A DNA stretch of 20,376 nucleotides from DASUZD01 sp036377055 (GTDB lineage Bacteria; Actinomycetota; Thermoleophilia; Gaiellales; Gaiellaceae): the NCBI GenBank assembly GCA_036377055.1, contig DASUZD010000084.1, positions 1-20,376 of the forward strand, given 5' to 3'. The notes beneath the pieces are model-generated. The model had not been told where the DNA came from and did no database searches. It was given only the letters and a program-made list of their open reading frames with translations. Position numbers and translations under genes: made by a program. Shown here in pieces: positions 1 to 6,974 of this stretch (position 1 is its first letter; the number at the start of each line of letters is the position of its first letter).

Positions 1-87
1 ATCAACGGCTCCACCTCCACCCACAACCGATCAGGCACCCGCCACGGCCACCGCCTCGCCGCCATCACCCCTCCATTTCGACAATGA
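1..87 (+). CDS. possible C-terminal tail of a gene cut by the window edge
   Basis: Frame 1 is open from the first base to a TGA at 85-87 and would encode 28 residues ending in ITPPFRQ. Most third codon positions are G or C, as in the real genes of this window, which is the only support. The fragment is too short to recognise a family, and a chance open frame in GC-rich DNA is equally possible. The sequence between this stop and 180 holds no gene that I can support. Confidence 0.25.
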   Translation: MNGSTSTHNRSGTRHGHRLAAITPPFRQ

Positions 88-145
88 CAGCGGACGGATT
101 CGCCAGACCACCACGGGTCCCTTCATTCCGTTAGCACCTCCTGTC

Positions 146-163
146 CCCGCCCGGGTCGGCGGG
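146..163 (+). other. short GC-rich inverted repeat upstream of the Suc-Fer gene
   Basis: A 6-bp perfect stem (CCCGCC 146-151 with GGCGGG 158-163) encloses a 6-base loop. No T-tract follows, so it is a weak candidate terminator for whatever lies to the left. In DNA this GC-rich it could also be chance. Confidence 0.2.
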
Positions 164-180
164 CGCGGGCTCCGGAGACG

Positions 181-186
181 TATGGT
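181..186 (+). promoter_or_regulatory. -10 box TATGGT, probable leaderless promoter
   Basis: TATGGT fits the actinobacterial TANNNT -10 pattern and ends 6 bases before the GTG start at 193, so transcription would begin at or next to the start codon. There is no usable ribosome binding site: a GAGG at 188-191 lies only one base from the start. No clear -35 element is visible. Confidence 0.5.
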
Positions 187-192
187 CGAGGC

Positions 193-975
193 GTGACGAG
201 GTGCTCGGTGCTCTCGGAGTCGCTCGGTGAGCCGCTCCACGCGACGGCGCCCTACGCGCCGACCTGGCTGCTCGTCGAGGAGGTCGGCGCCTGGGGACGG
301 AAGGCCGTCCGCGAGGCGGGGCTCGGCGAGCTCGAGGTGCAGGCGAAGGAGCACGCAGTCCGCGTCAACCTGATCCGGCGCCCCCGAAGGCGCACCGGCG
401 AGTCCAGCCGCACGGTCCTCGTCGCTCGCTGCGCCGAGCCGACGCTCGAGCGGCTCGTCGACTCGGACCTCGAGGCGCTCGATCCGGCCCGCCTTCCGCG
501 CGGTGAGCCGGTCGACGGGCCGATCTACCTCGTCTGCACGAACGGCCGCCGCGACGTCTGCTGCGGCCGAGCCGGCGCCGCCGTCGTGCGCGCGCTCGGC
601 CGCGAGCTCGGCGACCGGCTCTGGGAGACCTCACACGTCGGCGGTCACCGCTTCGCCGCGAACCTCGTCGCCCTGCCGCACGGGCTCGTGTTCGGACGCC
701 TCGACCCCGAAAGCGCCACGCGTGTCGTCGCCGCGTACGAAGCGGGCCGGATCGAGCTCGACCATTTCCGCGGCCGCACCACCCGAAAACCGGAGCAGCA
801 GGCCGTCGAGCATTTCGCCCGGCAACGCGAGGGCCTCACCCGCCTACACGACGACCCCGGCAGCCACGATTTCGACGTGCGGGCCGAGCCGCTCGACCCG
901 CCGCGACCGACCTCATGCGGTGGCGAGCCCGAGCGCCCGACGGCGTGGCGCGCGACCTATTCCTCGCCGAGGTAG
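193..975 (+). CDS. sucrase/ferredoxin-like (Apd1-type) thioredoxin-fold [2Fe-2S] protein
   Basis: This 260-residue cytoplasmic protein matches the Suc-Fer-like family, thioredoxin-fold proteins related to yeast Apd1. The diagnostic block is CTNGRRDVCCGR (residues 115-126), followed by SHVGGHRFAANLV (147-159). Family knowledge says Apd1-type proteins bind a [2Fe-2S] cluster through two cysteines and two histidines of an HxxxH motif. The corresponding residues here would be C115, C123 or C124, H148 and H152. The physiological electron partner is unknown. The GTG start was chosen because a -10-like box sits just upstream and no Shine-Dalgarno is present. The C-terminal 50 or so residues are polar and Arg/Pro-rich, probably disordered. 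The gene converges on livF with a 19-base overlap (957-975). No sugar-cleaving activity is implied by the historical 'sucrase' name. Confidence 0.85.
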   Translation: MTRCSVLSESLGEPLHATAPYAPTWLLVEEVGAWGRKAVREAGLGELEVQAKEHAVRVNLIRRPRRRTGESSRTVLVARCAEPTLERLVDSDLEALDPARLPRGEPVDGPIYLVCTNGRRDVCCGRAGAAVVRALGRELGDRLWETSHVGGHRFAANLVALPHGLVFGRLDPESATRVVAAYEAGRIELDHFRGRTTRKPEQQAVEHFARQREGLTRLHDDPGSHDFDVRAEPLDPPRPTSCGGEPERPTAWRATYSSPR

Positions 976-1691
976 GTCTTGCGCACCTTCTCGTTCTCGC
1001 GCAGCTTCTTCGCGTCGTCGGCGAGCGCGATCCGCCCGGTCTCGAGCACGTAGCCGCGGGCCGCGACGTCGAGCGCCATCAGCGCGTTCTGCTCGACGAG
1101 GAGGATCGGCGTCCCCTGCTGGTTGATCTCGACGACGATCTCGAAGATCTTCTCGACGAAGATCGGCGCGAGACCCATCGACGGCTCGTCCAACAACAGC
1201 AGCTTGGGCCGGGCCATCAGCGCGCGCCCGATCGCGCACATCTGCTGCTCGCCGCCCGAGAGCGTCCCCGCCTTCTGCGAGCGCCGCTCGGCGAGCCGCG
1301 GGAAGAGCTCGAAGACGCGATCGCGGTCCTCGCGGATCTTCGAGCGGTCCGAGCGCTGGAACGCCCCCATCTCGAGGTTCTCGAGCACCGTCATGCGCGG
1401 GAACAGCTTCCGGCCCTCCGGCGACTGCGAGATCCCGCGCTTGACCACGTCGTGCGGCGTCGAGTGGGTGATGTCGCGGCCCTGGAAGCGAATCGACCCG
1501 CGCCGCGGCCGGTTCAGCGCGTTGATCGAGCGGAGCGTCGTCGACTTCCCCGCGCCGTTCGCGCCGATCAGCGTGACGATCTCGCCCTCGCCGACCGTGA
1601 TCGAGATCCCCTTGAGGGCGTGGATCGAGCCGTAGTAGGTGTGGACGTCCTTGAGCTCGAGGATGTTGCCGTTCACGGCCTGCGTGCTCAC
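957..1691 (-). CDS. livF: branched-chain amino acid ABC transporter, ATP-binding protein LivF
   Basis: This 244-residue ATPase is one of the two nucleotide-binding subunits that power uptake of branched-chain amino acids (or related amides) at the inner face of the membrane. Visible motifs are Walker A GANGAGKST (43-51), the signature LSGGEQQ (144-150), Walker B LLLLDEP (164-170) and a LVEQN switch segment. The SPEGRKLFPRMTVLENL block is typical of LivF rather than LivG. The open frame extends much further upstream, but the GTG at 1691 is the start because it overlaps the livG stop codon (GTGA) and begins the conserved sequence. It is the last gene of the operon and its end overlaps the convergent Suc-Fer gene. 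Substrate specificity cannot be read from this subunit. Confidence 0.95.
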   Translation of the reverse strand: MSTQAVNGNILELKDVHTYYGSIHALKGISITVGEGEIVTLIGANGAGKSTTLRSINALNRPRRGSIRFQGRDITHSTPHDVVKRGISQSPEGRKLFPRMTVLENLEMGAFQRSDRSKIREDRDRVFELFPRLAERRSQKAGTLSGGEQQMCAIGRALMARPKLLLLDEPSMGLAPIFVEKIFEIVVEINQQGTPILLVEQNALMALDVAARGYVLETGRIALADDAKKLRENEKVRKTYLGEE

Positions 1692-2485
1692 TGCGTGGCC
1701 GCCTTTCCGAGATAGGCCTCGATCACGCGCGCGTCCTTTTGGACGTCCTGCGGCGAGCCCTCGGCGATCTTCTCGCCGTAGTCGAGCACCGTGACGCGGT
1801 CGGAGACGCCCATGACCACGCGCATGTCGTGCTCGATCAGGAGGACGGTGAGCCCCTGCTCGCCCCGGAGCCGCTCGACGAACGCCGTGAAGTCGGCCGT
1901 CTCCTGCGGATTCATGCCGGCGGTCGGCTCGTCGAGGAGGAGGAGCTTCGGCTGCGTCGCGAGCGCGCGGGCGACCTCGAGCCGGCGCTGGTCGCCGTAG
2001 CTCATGTTCCGCGCGATCGCAGTGTCCTTGCCGCGCAGTCCGGAGAAGACGAGCAGCTCTCGCGCCCGTGTCGTCGCGTCGCGTTCCTCCCGGCGCTGCG
2101 CCGGGGTGCGGATGATGCTTCGCATCAGGCCGCCCTTGTGCAGCCGGCAGTGCATCCCGACGAGCACGTTCTCGAGCGCAGTCATGTTCTGGAAGAGGCG
2201 GATGTTCTGGAAGGTTCGGCCGACGCCACGCTCGGTGATCGCGTGCGGCGGCTTTCCCGTCACGTCGGCGCCGTCGAAGACGATCCGCCCCGCCGTCGGC
2301 TTGTAGACACCCGTGAGCATGTTGAAGAACGTCGTCTTGCCGGCGCCGTTCGGGCCGATGAGCGACACGATCGACCCGCGCGGCACGGTGAAGTCGATGT
2401 CGTTCGAGGCGATCAGCCCGCCGAAGACCTTGCGGATCCCCGTCGCGGCGAGGAGGTCGTCCTTCGGTGCGCCGTTCTCGCTCAT
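1688..2485 (-). CDS. livG: branched-chain amino acid ABC transporter, ATP-binding protein LivG
   Basis: The second ATPase subunit has 265 residues. Walker A is GPNGAGKTT (44-52), the signature is MSYGDQRRLE (161-170), which is the LivG form of LSGGQ, Walker B is LLLLDEPTAGMNP (181-193) and the switch histidine lies in IEHDM. The segment VGRTFQNIRLFQNMTALENV is a LivG hallmark. The ATG at 2485 overlaps the livM stop (ATGA), and the GTGA at the other end couples it to livF, so the three genes are translated in series. Length is usual for the family, and nothing is truncated. Confidence 0.95.
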   Translation of the reverse strand: MSENGAPKDDLLAATGIRKVFGGLIASNDIDFTVPRGSIVSLIGPNGAGKTTFFNMLTGVYKPTAGRIVFDGADVTGKPPHAITERGVGRTFQNIRLFQNMTALENVLVGMHCRLHKGGLMRSIIRTPAQRREERDATTRARELLVFSGLRGKDTAIARNMSYGDQRRLEVARALATQPKLLLLDEPTAGMNPQETADFTAFVERLRGEQGLTVLLIEHDMRVVMGVSDRVTVLDYGEKIAEGSPQDVQKDARVIEAYLGKAATQ

Positions 2486-3867
2486 CCGGACGCGTCGTAG
2501 AGAGGTTGGTCGTGGACGCCTTCCTCGAGCTCGGCGCGCACGCGTGCACTCGGCAGCAGCCCCGCCGGGCGGAGCAGCATCATGATCACGAGGATCGCGC
2601 CGAAGATCCCGGACGCGTACAGCGGCACGTCCGCGATGCCGAGCTTCGCCCCGATGTTCGCGAGCCCCTCCTGGTTCAGGTAGGCGAGCACAGCGCCGCC
2701 GACGATCACCCCCCAGACGTTGCCCATGCCGCCGAGGATGACCATCGAGAGGATGAAGGCCGAGATGTTGAACGAGAAGTCGTTCGGGAACGTCGAGCTC
2801 TTGAAGCTCGCGAAGAACGCGCCTGCGACGCCGCCGAAGAACGCGCCGCTCGCGTAGGCCCAGGTCTTCGTCCGCATCAGCGGGATGCCCATCGCCGCGG
2901 CCGCGATCTCGTCCTCCCGGATCGCGATCCACGCGCGGCCGAGGCGCGAGTCGCGCAGGCGCAGGCTCGCGAAGACGGTGATCGCGAGCAGCACGACGCC
3001 CGTGTAGAAGTACGCCTTGTTGCGGTCGGCGAGCGCGAGGTAGTTGTCCGGGAGGGCGCCGCCCGTCGCGTCGTGCAGCGTCTTGCCGAATCCCGGTGGA
3101 TCGATCGGCGTGATCCCGTTCGGGCCGTTCGTCAGGTTGAAGCCGCCGAGGTTGTCGCCGTTCCTCGCGACCTGCGGCAGGATCTCCCCGAAGCCGAGCG
3201 TGACGATGGCGAGGTAGTCGCCGCGCAGGCGGAGCGTCGGCAGGCCGATCACCACCCCGATGAACGCCGTGACGATCCCGGCGAGAATCAGCAGGATCCA
3301 GACGGAGATGTGGATCCCCGGCACCGTGGCGCCGACGCCGACGGAGCCGAAGTGGATGTTCTGCTTCGCGAACTGGACGGAGGCGAACCAGGCCGCGGTA
3401 TACGCGCCGACCGCGTAGAACGCGACGTAGCCGAGATCGAGGAGCCCCGCGTAGCCGACGACGATGTTCAGGCCGACGGCCATCATCGCGTACACGGTCA
3501 TGATCACGGCGGTGTCCATCTGCGGCCAGGGCCCGACACCGGGGAGCGAGTCGATGTGGTCGCGGACGTACGGGTACAGGATCGCCAGCGCGAGCGCGAC
3601 GAGCGGCGTCACGAACGCCCGCACGCGTAGCTTCCGCGTCCCGAGAGGCACGGCGAGGTCCTCGGGGATCCAGTAGAGAGCGAAGAAGATCGCGAGCAGG
3701 ACCGCGAAGCCCCACCACCACGGCAGGAGCAGCAGCACGATCAGAACCTGGACGACCAGGACGATCGTGGTCCGCGTCCGCTCCGGGAGGTGGTGCCAGC
3801 GGTCGCGTTGCTGCCGCCAGAGCGCCCGGGCGTCGAAGCCGCCCTCGGTGCCGGACGGGTACGTCAC
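2482..3867 (-). CDS. livM: branched-chain amino acid ABC transporter, permease LivM
   Basis: This 461-residue inner-membrane permease forms the channel with LivH. The conserved core starts near residue 118, where VGLNIVVGYAGLLDLGYVAFYAVGAY is typical of LivM. The cytoplasmic EAA-like loop that contacts the ATPases is at about 307-334 (RLGRAWIAIREDEIAAAAMGI). The N-terminal 115 residues contain an additional hydrophilic start and two or three extra hydrophobic segments (about 33-68 and 84-100), so the protein is longer than a minimal LivM. The GTG start at 3867 shares one base with the livH stop codon (TAGTG). The C-terminus overlaps livG by four bases. Assignment as LivM rather than LivH is clear from the core motifs and gene order. 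Confidence 0.93.
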   Translation of the reverse strand: MTYPSGTEGGFDARALWRQQRDRWHHLPERTRTTIVLVVQVLIVLLLLPWWWGFAVLLAIFFALYWIPEDLAVPLGTRKLRVRAFVTPLVALALAILYPYVRDHIDSLPGVGPWPQMDTAVIMTVYAMMAVGLNIVVGYAGLLDLGYVAFYAVGAYTAAWFASVQFAKQNIHFGSVGVGATVPGIHISVWILLILAGIVTAFIGVVIGLPTLRLRGDYLAIVTLGFGEILPQVARNGDNLGGFNLTNGPNGITPIDPPGFGKTLHDATGGALPDNYLALADRNKAYFYTGVVLLAITVFASLRLRDSRLGRAWIAIREDEIAAAAMGIPLMRTKTWAYASGAFFGGVAGAFFASFKSSTFPNDFSFNISAFILSMVILGGMGNVWGVIVGGAVLAYLNQEGLANIGAKLGIADVPLYASGIFGAILVIMMLLRPAGLLPSARVRAELEEGVHDQPLYDASG

Positions 3868-4925
3868 TAGCCGCCCTCGGGCGTCCGTTCTCCGAGGAGG
3901 CCCTCGGGCCGGAAGACGAGGATCAGGATCAGGATGCTGAAGACGATCGACTGGGTCCAGTCGCTACCGGGCGCGTGCCAGGAGAGGCCCTCGTTGAACT
4001 GCTGGATCAGCCCGATCAGGACCGCGCCGAGGACGGCGCCAGGCAGGTTGCCGATCCCGCCGAGGACGGCGGCCGTGAACGCGATCAGGCCGAGCGTGAA
4101 CCCCTGGTCGTACGCGATGTTCGTGGTGTAGATCGCGTACAGGAGCCCGGCCACGCCGGCGAGCGCCCCGGCGATGAAGAACGTGAACGAGATCGTGCGG
4201 TTCACGTTGATGCCCATCATCGCGGCCGCGTCCTGGTCCTGGGCCGTCGCCCGCATCGCCTTCCCCTGCCGCGTCTGCTGGACGAGGTAGACGAGCCCGA
4301 AGAGGACGGGCAGCGTCGAGACGCCGACGATCAGCTGGTACCAGCGGTACTCGTGGCCGCCGATGGAGAAGACGGCCTTGTGCGAGAGGATGTTCGGCAC
4401 CGAGACGGGCGCAGAGCCGATGAAGCGCAACCCGACGTTCTGGAGGAAGAACGACATGCCGATCGCCGTGATCAGCGGCGCGAGGCGCGGCGCGCTCCGG
4501 AGTGGCCGGTAGGCGACGAACTCGATCGTCGCGTTGAGGCACGCGCACACGATCATCGCCATCGCGAGGGTGGCGATGAGCGCGGGAATCAGCTTGCCGA
4601 GCGAGTTCGTGTCGTGGAGCGAGAACCAGTTCGTCGCGACACCGAAGCTGATCGCGCTCCCGAGCATGAAGACGTCGCCGTGCGCGAAGTTGATCAGCTC
4701 GAGGATTCCGTAGACGAGCGAGTAGCCGAGCGCGACGAGCCCGTAGACGAGGCCGAGCGTCAGCCCGTCGAGGAAGGTCGCCGCGAACGCGGACGGCTCC
4801 TTGACCAGGTTCACGCCGAGCCAGACGAGGACGAGCAGGACGAGGAAGAGCCCGATCGCCGGCAGGAGCCCGACCCGCGGCACCCACCGGGTGGGTAGGG
4901 CTTCGGTGCTGGCGCTGGCGCTCAT
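3867..4925 (-). CDS. livH: branched-chain amino acid ABC transporter, permease LivH
   Basis: This 352-residue permease has about eight hydrophobic segments. The hallmark GYSLVYGILELINFAHGDVFMLG (68-89 region) identifies LivH, and an EAA-like loop (GKAMRATAQDQDAAAMMGIN, 221-240) contacts the ATPase. The C-terminal FRPEGLLGE is also typical. The ATG at 4925 is the only good start, but no Shine-Dalgarno is visible before it (the preceding bases read GGCCGAAATCC). A 9-bp perfect hairpin lies 18 bases upstream, between livK and livH. Translation may therefore be weaker than that of livK, which has a strong binding site. It forms a heterodimeric channel with LivM. Confidence 0.94.
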   Translation of the reverse strand: MSASASTEALPTRWVPRVGLLPAIGLFLVLLVLVWLGVNLVKEPSAFAATFLDGLTLGLVYGLVALGYSLVYGILELINFAHGDVFMLGSAISFGVATNWFSLHDTNSLGKLIPALIATLAMAMIVCACLNATIEFVAYRPLRSAPRLAPLITAIGMSFFLQNVGLRFIGSAPVSVPNILSHKAVFSIGGHEYRWYQLIVGVSTLPVLFGLVYLVQQTRQGKAMRATAQDQDAAAMMGINVNRTISFTFFIAGALAGVAGLLYAIYTTNIAYDQGFTLGLIAFTAAVLGGIGNLPGAVLGAVLIGLIQQFNEGLSWHAPGSDWTQSIVFSILILILVFRPEGLLGERTPEGG

Positions 4926-4942
4926 GGATTTCGGCCGGTGAT

Positions 4943-4970
4943 CCGGGGGAGAGCGGGCGCCCTCCCCCGG
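4943..4970 (-). promoter_or_regulatory. intergenic hairpin between livK and livH
   Basis: CCGGGGGAG (4943-4951) pairs perfectly with CTCCCCCGG (4962-4970) across a 10-base loop, giving a 9-bp, almost all-GC stem in the livK-livH gap. No U-tract follows on the minus strand, so it is not a standard terminator. Hairpins at this position in binding-protein transporter operons are known to protect upstream mRNA and reduce downstream expression. That role here is inferred. Confidence 0.6.
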
Positions 4971-4990
4971 ACCGGTTGCTTTCGGACTTG

Positions 4991-6343
4991 CTAGGCCGCC
5001 TTGACGAGTGAGGTCGGCGGGGTGATCACCTTCAGGGTCGTCTGCTTTCCGCCCTTGATCGAGTAGATCGTGACGGGGTTCGCGTTCGTGTCGCCCTCGG
5101 CGTTGATCTTGAACGCGCCGAGGATGCCGTCGCTGACGTCGGTCTTGAACAGCTGGTCGGAGACGCCGGCGCGAGTGCCGTCAGAGTTCTCGATCGCCGT
5201 CAGGAGCACCTCGGCCGCCTGTGCGGCGTAGGACGAGTACGGATCGACCTGGCCGCTCGACTGCGTCGCGCCGAAGTCCTTGACGAACTTCTTGCCGGTC
5301 GCGCCGAGGTTCTCGTTCGGCTGCCCGGCGACGCTGACCGTCATGTCCTCGGCCGCCTGGCCGGCGCCCTGGACGACCGCCGAGATCGGCGTGAAGCCGT
5401 CGGGAGCGAGGAGCTTCACGTTCGCCCCGAGGCCCGCCCGCAGGTCCTTGACCAGCTTGCCGCCGTTCTCGCAGATCAGACCCCCGAGGAAGACGCCGTC
5501 CGCCCCGGTCTGCTTGATCTTCGTCGCGATCCCCTCGTAGCTCGCCGCCTTGCCGTTCCAGGCTGAGAAGCCCGCGACGGTGAGGCCGAGCTTCGAGACC
5601 GAGTTCTTGAAGTCGGTCGCGACGCCCTGACCGTACGCCTCCTTGTCGTTCAGGATGTAGACCTTCTTCAGGCCGAGCTGCTTCGCGAGCGTCGCGTCCG
5701 CGGCGCCCTGGTAGTCGTCGGCCGCGACGATCCGGATGTAGTTGCGCTTCCCGGTCGGGTAGTACTTGTCGGGCTCCCCGGCGGCCGTGCCCGGCCCCGC
5801 GTGCGTGAGGCCGACGTACGTGTTCGCCGGGCTGATCATCCCGATCGGCCCATCGGGTGCACGGTTCAGGATCGGGATCTCGATCTCGGCACAGCCCGAG
5901 TTGAAGGTGCCGATGACGCCGATCACGCTCTTGTTGTTCGCGTAGGCGTTCGCGTTCGCAGAGCACTTCTCAGATGCCCACTTCCCGGCCTGCGCCGTCG
6001 CGTCGTCGCACGACTGGTAGCCGACCGTGTGGTCACCCGCCTTGAAGTTGTGCTGCTTGAGGATGAACTTGATCGCCTCGGTCATCTGCACCGTCTGGGT
6101 GCGACCCGATCCTTGGAGCGGGAGATCCGACGCAAAGATGAACTCGGGCTTCCCGCTGCCCTCGTAGTAGATGGGCGAGCAGGACGAGGCCGGAAGAGCC
6201 GAGGCATTGCCGCCACCGCCGCCTCCGCCGCCCCCTCCGGTCGTCGTGCTGCTCGATTTCTTGCTGCCGCCGCAGCCGGCCGCGACGAGCGCGAGGATCA
6301 CAGCAATCGCTGCGAGCGCCCCTAGGAATAACCGTCTACTCAC
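4991..6343 (-). CDS. livK: branched-chain amino acid ABC transporter, substrate-binding lipoprotein LivK
   Basis: This 450-residue periplasmic-type binding lipoprotein delivers substrate to LivHM. The signal peptide has a lipobox VAAGC with the lipidated cysteine at residue 24. Its N-terminus SRRLFLG also fits the twin-arginine consensus, so export could be Tat-dependent. A flexible linker follows, with SSSTTT and ten consecutive glycines (codons at 6209-6238), then a type I periplasmic-binding fold of the LivK/amide family (for example IGVIGTFNSGCAEIEIPILN and KKVYILNDKEAYGQGVA). The GTG start at 6343 was chosen because it gives the signal peptide and has a strong GGAGGAGG four bases upstream. 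The open frame continues upstream through repeat DNA, but that part is not protein-like. Substrate could be Leu/Ile/Val, another amino acid or an amide; the sequence does not decide. Confidence 0.93.
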   Translation of the reverse strand: MSRRLFLGALAAIAVILALVAAGCGGSKKSSSTTTGGGGGGGGGGNASALPASSCSPIYYEGSGKPEFIFASDLPLQGSGRTQTVQMTEAIKFILKQHNFKAGDHTVGYQSCDDATAQAGKWASEKCSANANAYANNKSVIGVIGTFNSGCAEIEIPILNRAPDGPIGMISPANTYVGLTHAGPGTAAGEPDKYYPTGKRNYIRIVAADDYQGAADATLAKQLGLKKVYILNDKEAYGQGVATDFKNSVSKLGLTVAGFSAWNGKAASYEGIATKIKQTGADGVFLGGLICENGGKLVKDLRAGLGANVKLLAPDGFTPISAVVQGAGQAAEDMTVSVAGQPNENLGATGKKFVKDFGATQSSGQVDPYSSYAAQAAEVLLTAIENSDGTRAGVSDQLFKTDVSDGILGAFKINAEGDTNANPVTIYSIKGGKQTTLKVITPPTSLVKAA

Positions 6344-6347
6344 ACTG

Positions 6348-6355
6348 CCTCCTCC
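6348..6355 (-). promoter_or_regulatory. strong ribosome binding site of livK
   Basis: GGAGGAGG on the minus strand ends four bases before the GTG at 6343. It is the strongest Shine-Dalgarno seen in the window and fixes the livK start. It contrasts with livH, which has none. Confidence 0.7.
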
Positions 6356-6404
6356 GTCACGCGATGGGTCCTGCCGAGCGGGCTTCCGCCGCACCGTGGC
6401 CGGA

Positions 6405-6434
6405 AGTATCCGACGACCTTCGGCCCGATTGCAA
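6405..6434 (-). promoter_or_regulatory. candidate promoter of the liv operon
   Basis: On the minus strand TTGCAA (6434-6429) and GATACT (6410-6405) are separated by 18 bases. Each matches the vegetative consensus at four of six positions. Initiation would fall near 6398, giving a leader of about 55 bases that contains the GGAGGAGG site. It was found by eye and is unproven. Confidence 0.35.
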
Positions 6435-6527
6435 GCCCAAACCGGCTTTACGACCGCAAACTCGTGAAGTTGCTGCCTGCGGACCACCGCTTGCCGACAC
6501 GGCCGTAGCGCCGCGACGACCCCCTGA

Positions 6528-6670
6528 GGGGACAGTCCCCGCCGGCCAAAGCGGCCGCCGCCCCGGCCCACGGCAGGGACAGACCCCACCGCCCAGAACG
6601 GCAGGGACAGACCCCGCCGGCCGAAACGGCAGGGACAGACCCCACCGGCGAAACGGCGGGGACAGACCCC
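6528..6670 (+). repeat. tandem array of GGGGACAGACCCC repeats (array 1)
   Basis: The 12-base core GGGACAGACCCC occurs at 6576, 6604, 6632 and 6659, with a period of 28, 28 and 27 bases, and a variant GGGGACAGTCCCC lies at 6528-6540. The spacer is also conserved, reading roughly RCCGGCCGAAACGGC, so the unit is about 28 bp. The core is an imperfect palindrome (G3-4, five bases, C4). It lies between the livK promoter region and the truncated tRNA copy. Frames are open through it, but the translated text is low-complexity Arg/Pro/Gly and not a protein. Confidence 0.85.
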
Positions 6671-6699
6671 GCTCGCCGATCCTGACGACTCGCCGCGGA

Positions 6700-6705
6700 T
6701 ACCAT
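6700..6705 (+). promoter_or_regulatory. -10-like TACCAT before the truncated tRNA copy
   Basis: GATACCATGG at 6698-6707 is identical to the sequence in front of the intact tRNA-Leu (6845-6854), so the duplication included the putative -10. It ends 7 bases before the tRNA-like start at 6713. No convincing -35 is seen. Confidence 0.35.
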
Positions 6706-6712
6706 GGCCGCG

Positions 6713-6742
6713 GCCGAAGTGGCGGAACTGGCAGACGCGCCG
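6713..6742 (+). pseudogene. truncated 5' half of tRNA-Leu
   Basis: These 30 bases are identical to positions 6861-6890 of the intact tRNA-Leu 148 bases downstream: 5' acceptor strand, D-arm and first bases of the anticodon stem. Similarity ends as the anticodon loop begins. No T-arm or 3' acceptor strand follows, so it cannot form a tRNA. A small hairpin (GGAACC 6754-6759 with GGTTCC 6763-6768) comes 11 bases later. Because the upstream -10-like box is also duplicated, a short transcript is possible, but nothing proves it. Confidence 0.8.
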
Positions 6743-6811
6743 AACAGCGCGGAGGAACCCATGGTTCCCCCGCAGGCCCCCTCCTTCCACCCCCTCCAAC
6801 CACGTCCGTGA

Positions 6812-6838
6812 GCGGACGCGGGCAAAGCCCGCATCCGC
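6812..6838 (+). other. strong hairpin between the tRNA copies
   Basis: GCGGACGCGGGC (6812-6823) and GCCCGCATCCGC (6827-6838) form a 12-position stem with one mismatch around an AAA loop. It ends 8 bases before the TACCAT box of the intact tRNA. No T-tract follows on either strand, so it may be a factor-dependent terminator or a structured boundary between the two tRNA promoters. Confidence 0.5.
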
Positions 6839-6846
6839 GGCGCCGA

Positions 6847-6852
6847 TACCAT
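6847..6852 (+). promoter_or_regulatory. -10 box of tRNA-Leu
   Basis: TACCAT fits TANNNT and ends 8 bases before the mature tRNA 5' end at 6861, so the transcript would have almost no 5' leader. The -35 region is not recognisable. Confidence 0.45.
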
Positions 6853-6860
6853 GGCTCCGC

Positions 6861-6944
6861 GCCGAAGTGGCGGAACTGGCAGACGCGCCGGACTCAAAAT
6901 CCGGTGGCCTTCGGGCCGTGTGGGTTCGATTCCCACCTTCGGCA
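6861..6944 (+). tRNA. tRNA-Leu (anticodon CAA)
   Basis: This is an 84-base type II tRNA. The acceptor stem GCCGAAG (6861-6867) pairs with CTTCGGC (6937-6943) and the discriminator base is A (6944), as expected for leucine. The anticodon stem CCGGA/TCCGG (6888-6892, 6900-6904) encloses the loop CTCAAAA, with anticodon CAA at 6895-6897. A long variable arm (GGCC-TTC-GGGCC region) and a T-arm with GTGGG/CCCAC and TTCGATT are present. The terminal CCA is not encoded. It decodes UUG, a rare codon in such GC-rich genomes. Confidence 0.96.
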
Positions 6945-6974
6945 TCTGGCCACGGCAACGGCCCCAGCGAATCC

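Noticed and set aside
2467..3630. Long plus-strand open frame opposite livM
   Set aside because: The translation is charged low-complexity text (RDRD, DDD runs) and lies antisense to a clear permease gene.
6528..6670. CRISPR array
   Set aside because: The period is about 28 bases with no unique spacers of 30 or more bases, the spacer is itself repeated, and there is no leader or cas gene.
6713..6890. Attachment site pair of an integrated element
   Set aside because: Integrases usually duplicate the 3' end of a tRNA. Here the 5' half plus promoter is duplicated, only 100 bases lie between the copies, and no integrase is present.
6344..6958. N-terminal extension of LivK by about 200 codons
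   Set aside because: It would run through the repeat array and across the tRNA antisense strand; the true start has a strong ribosome binding site and gives a lipoprotein signal.
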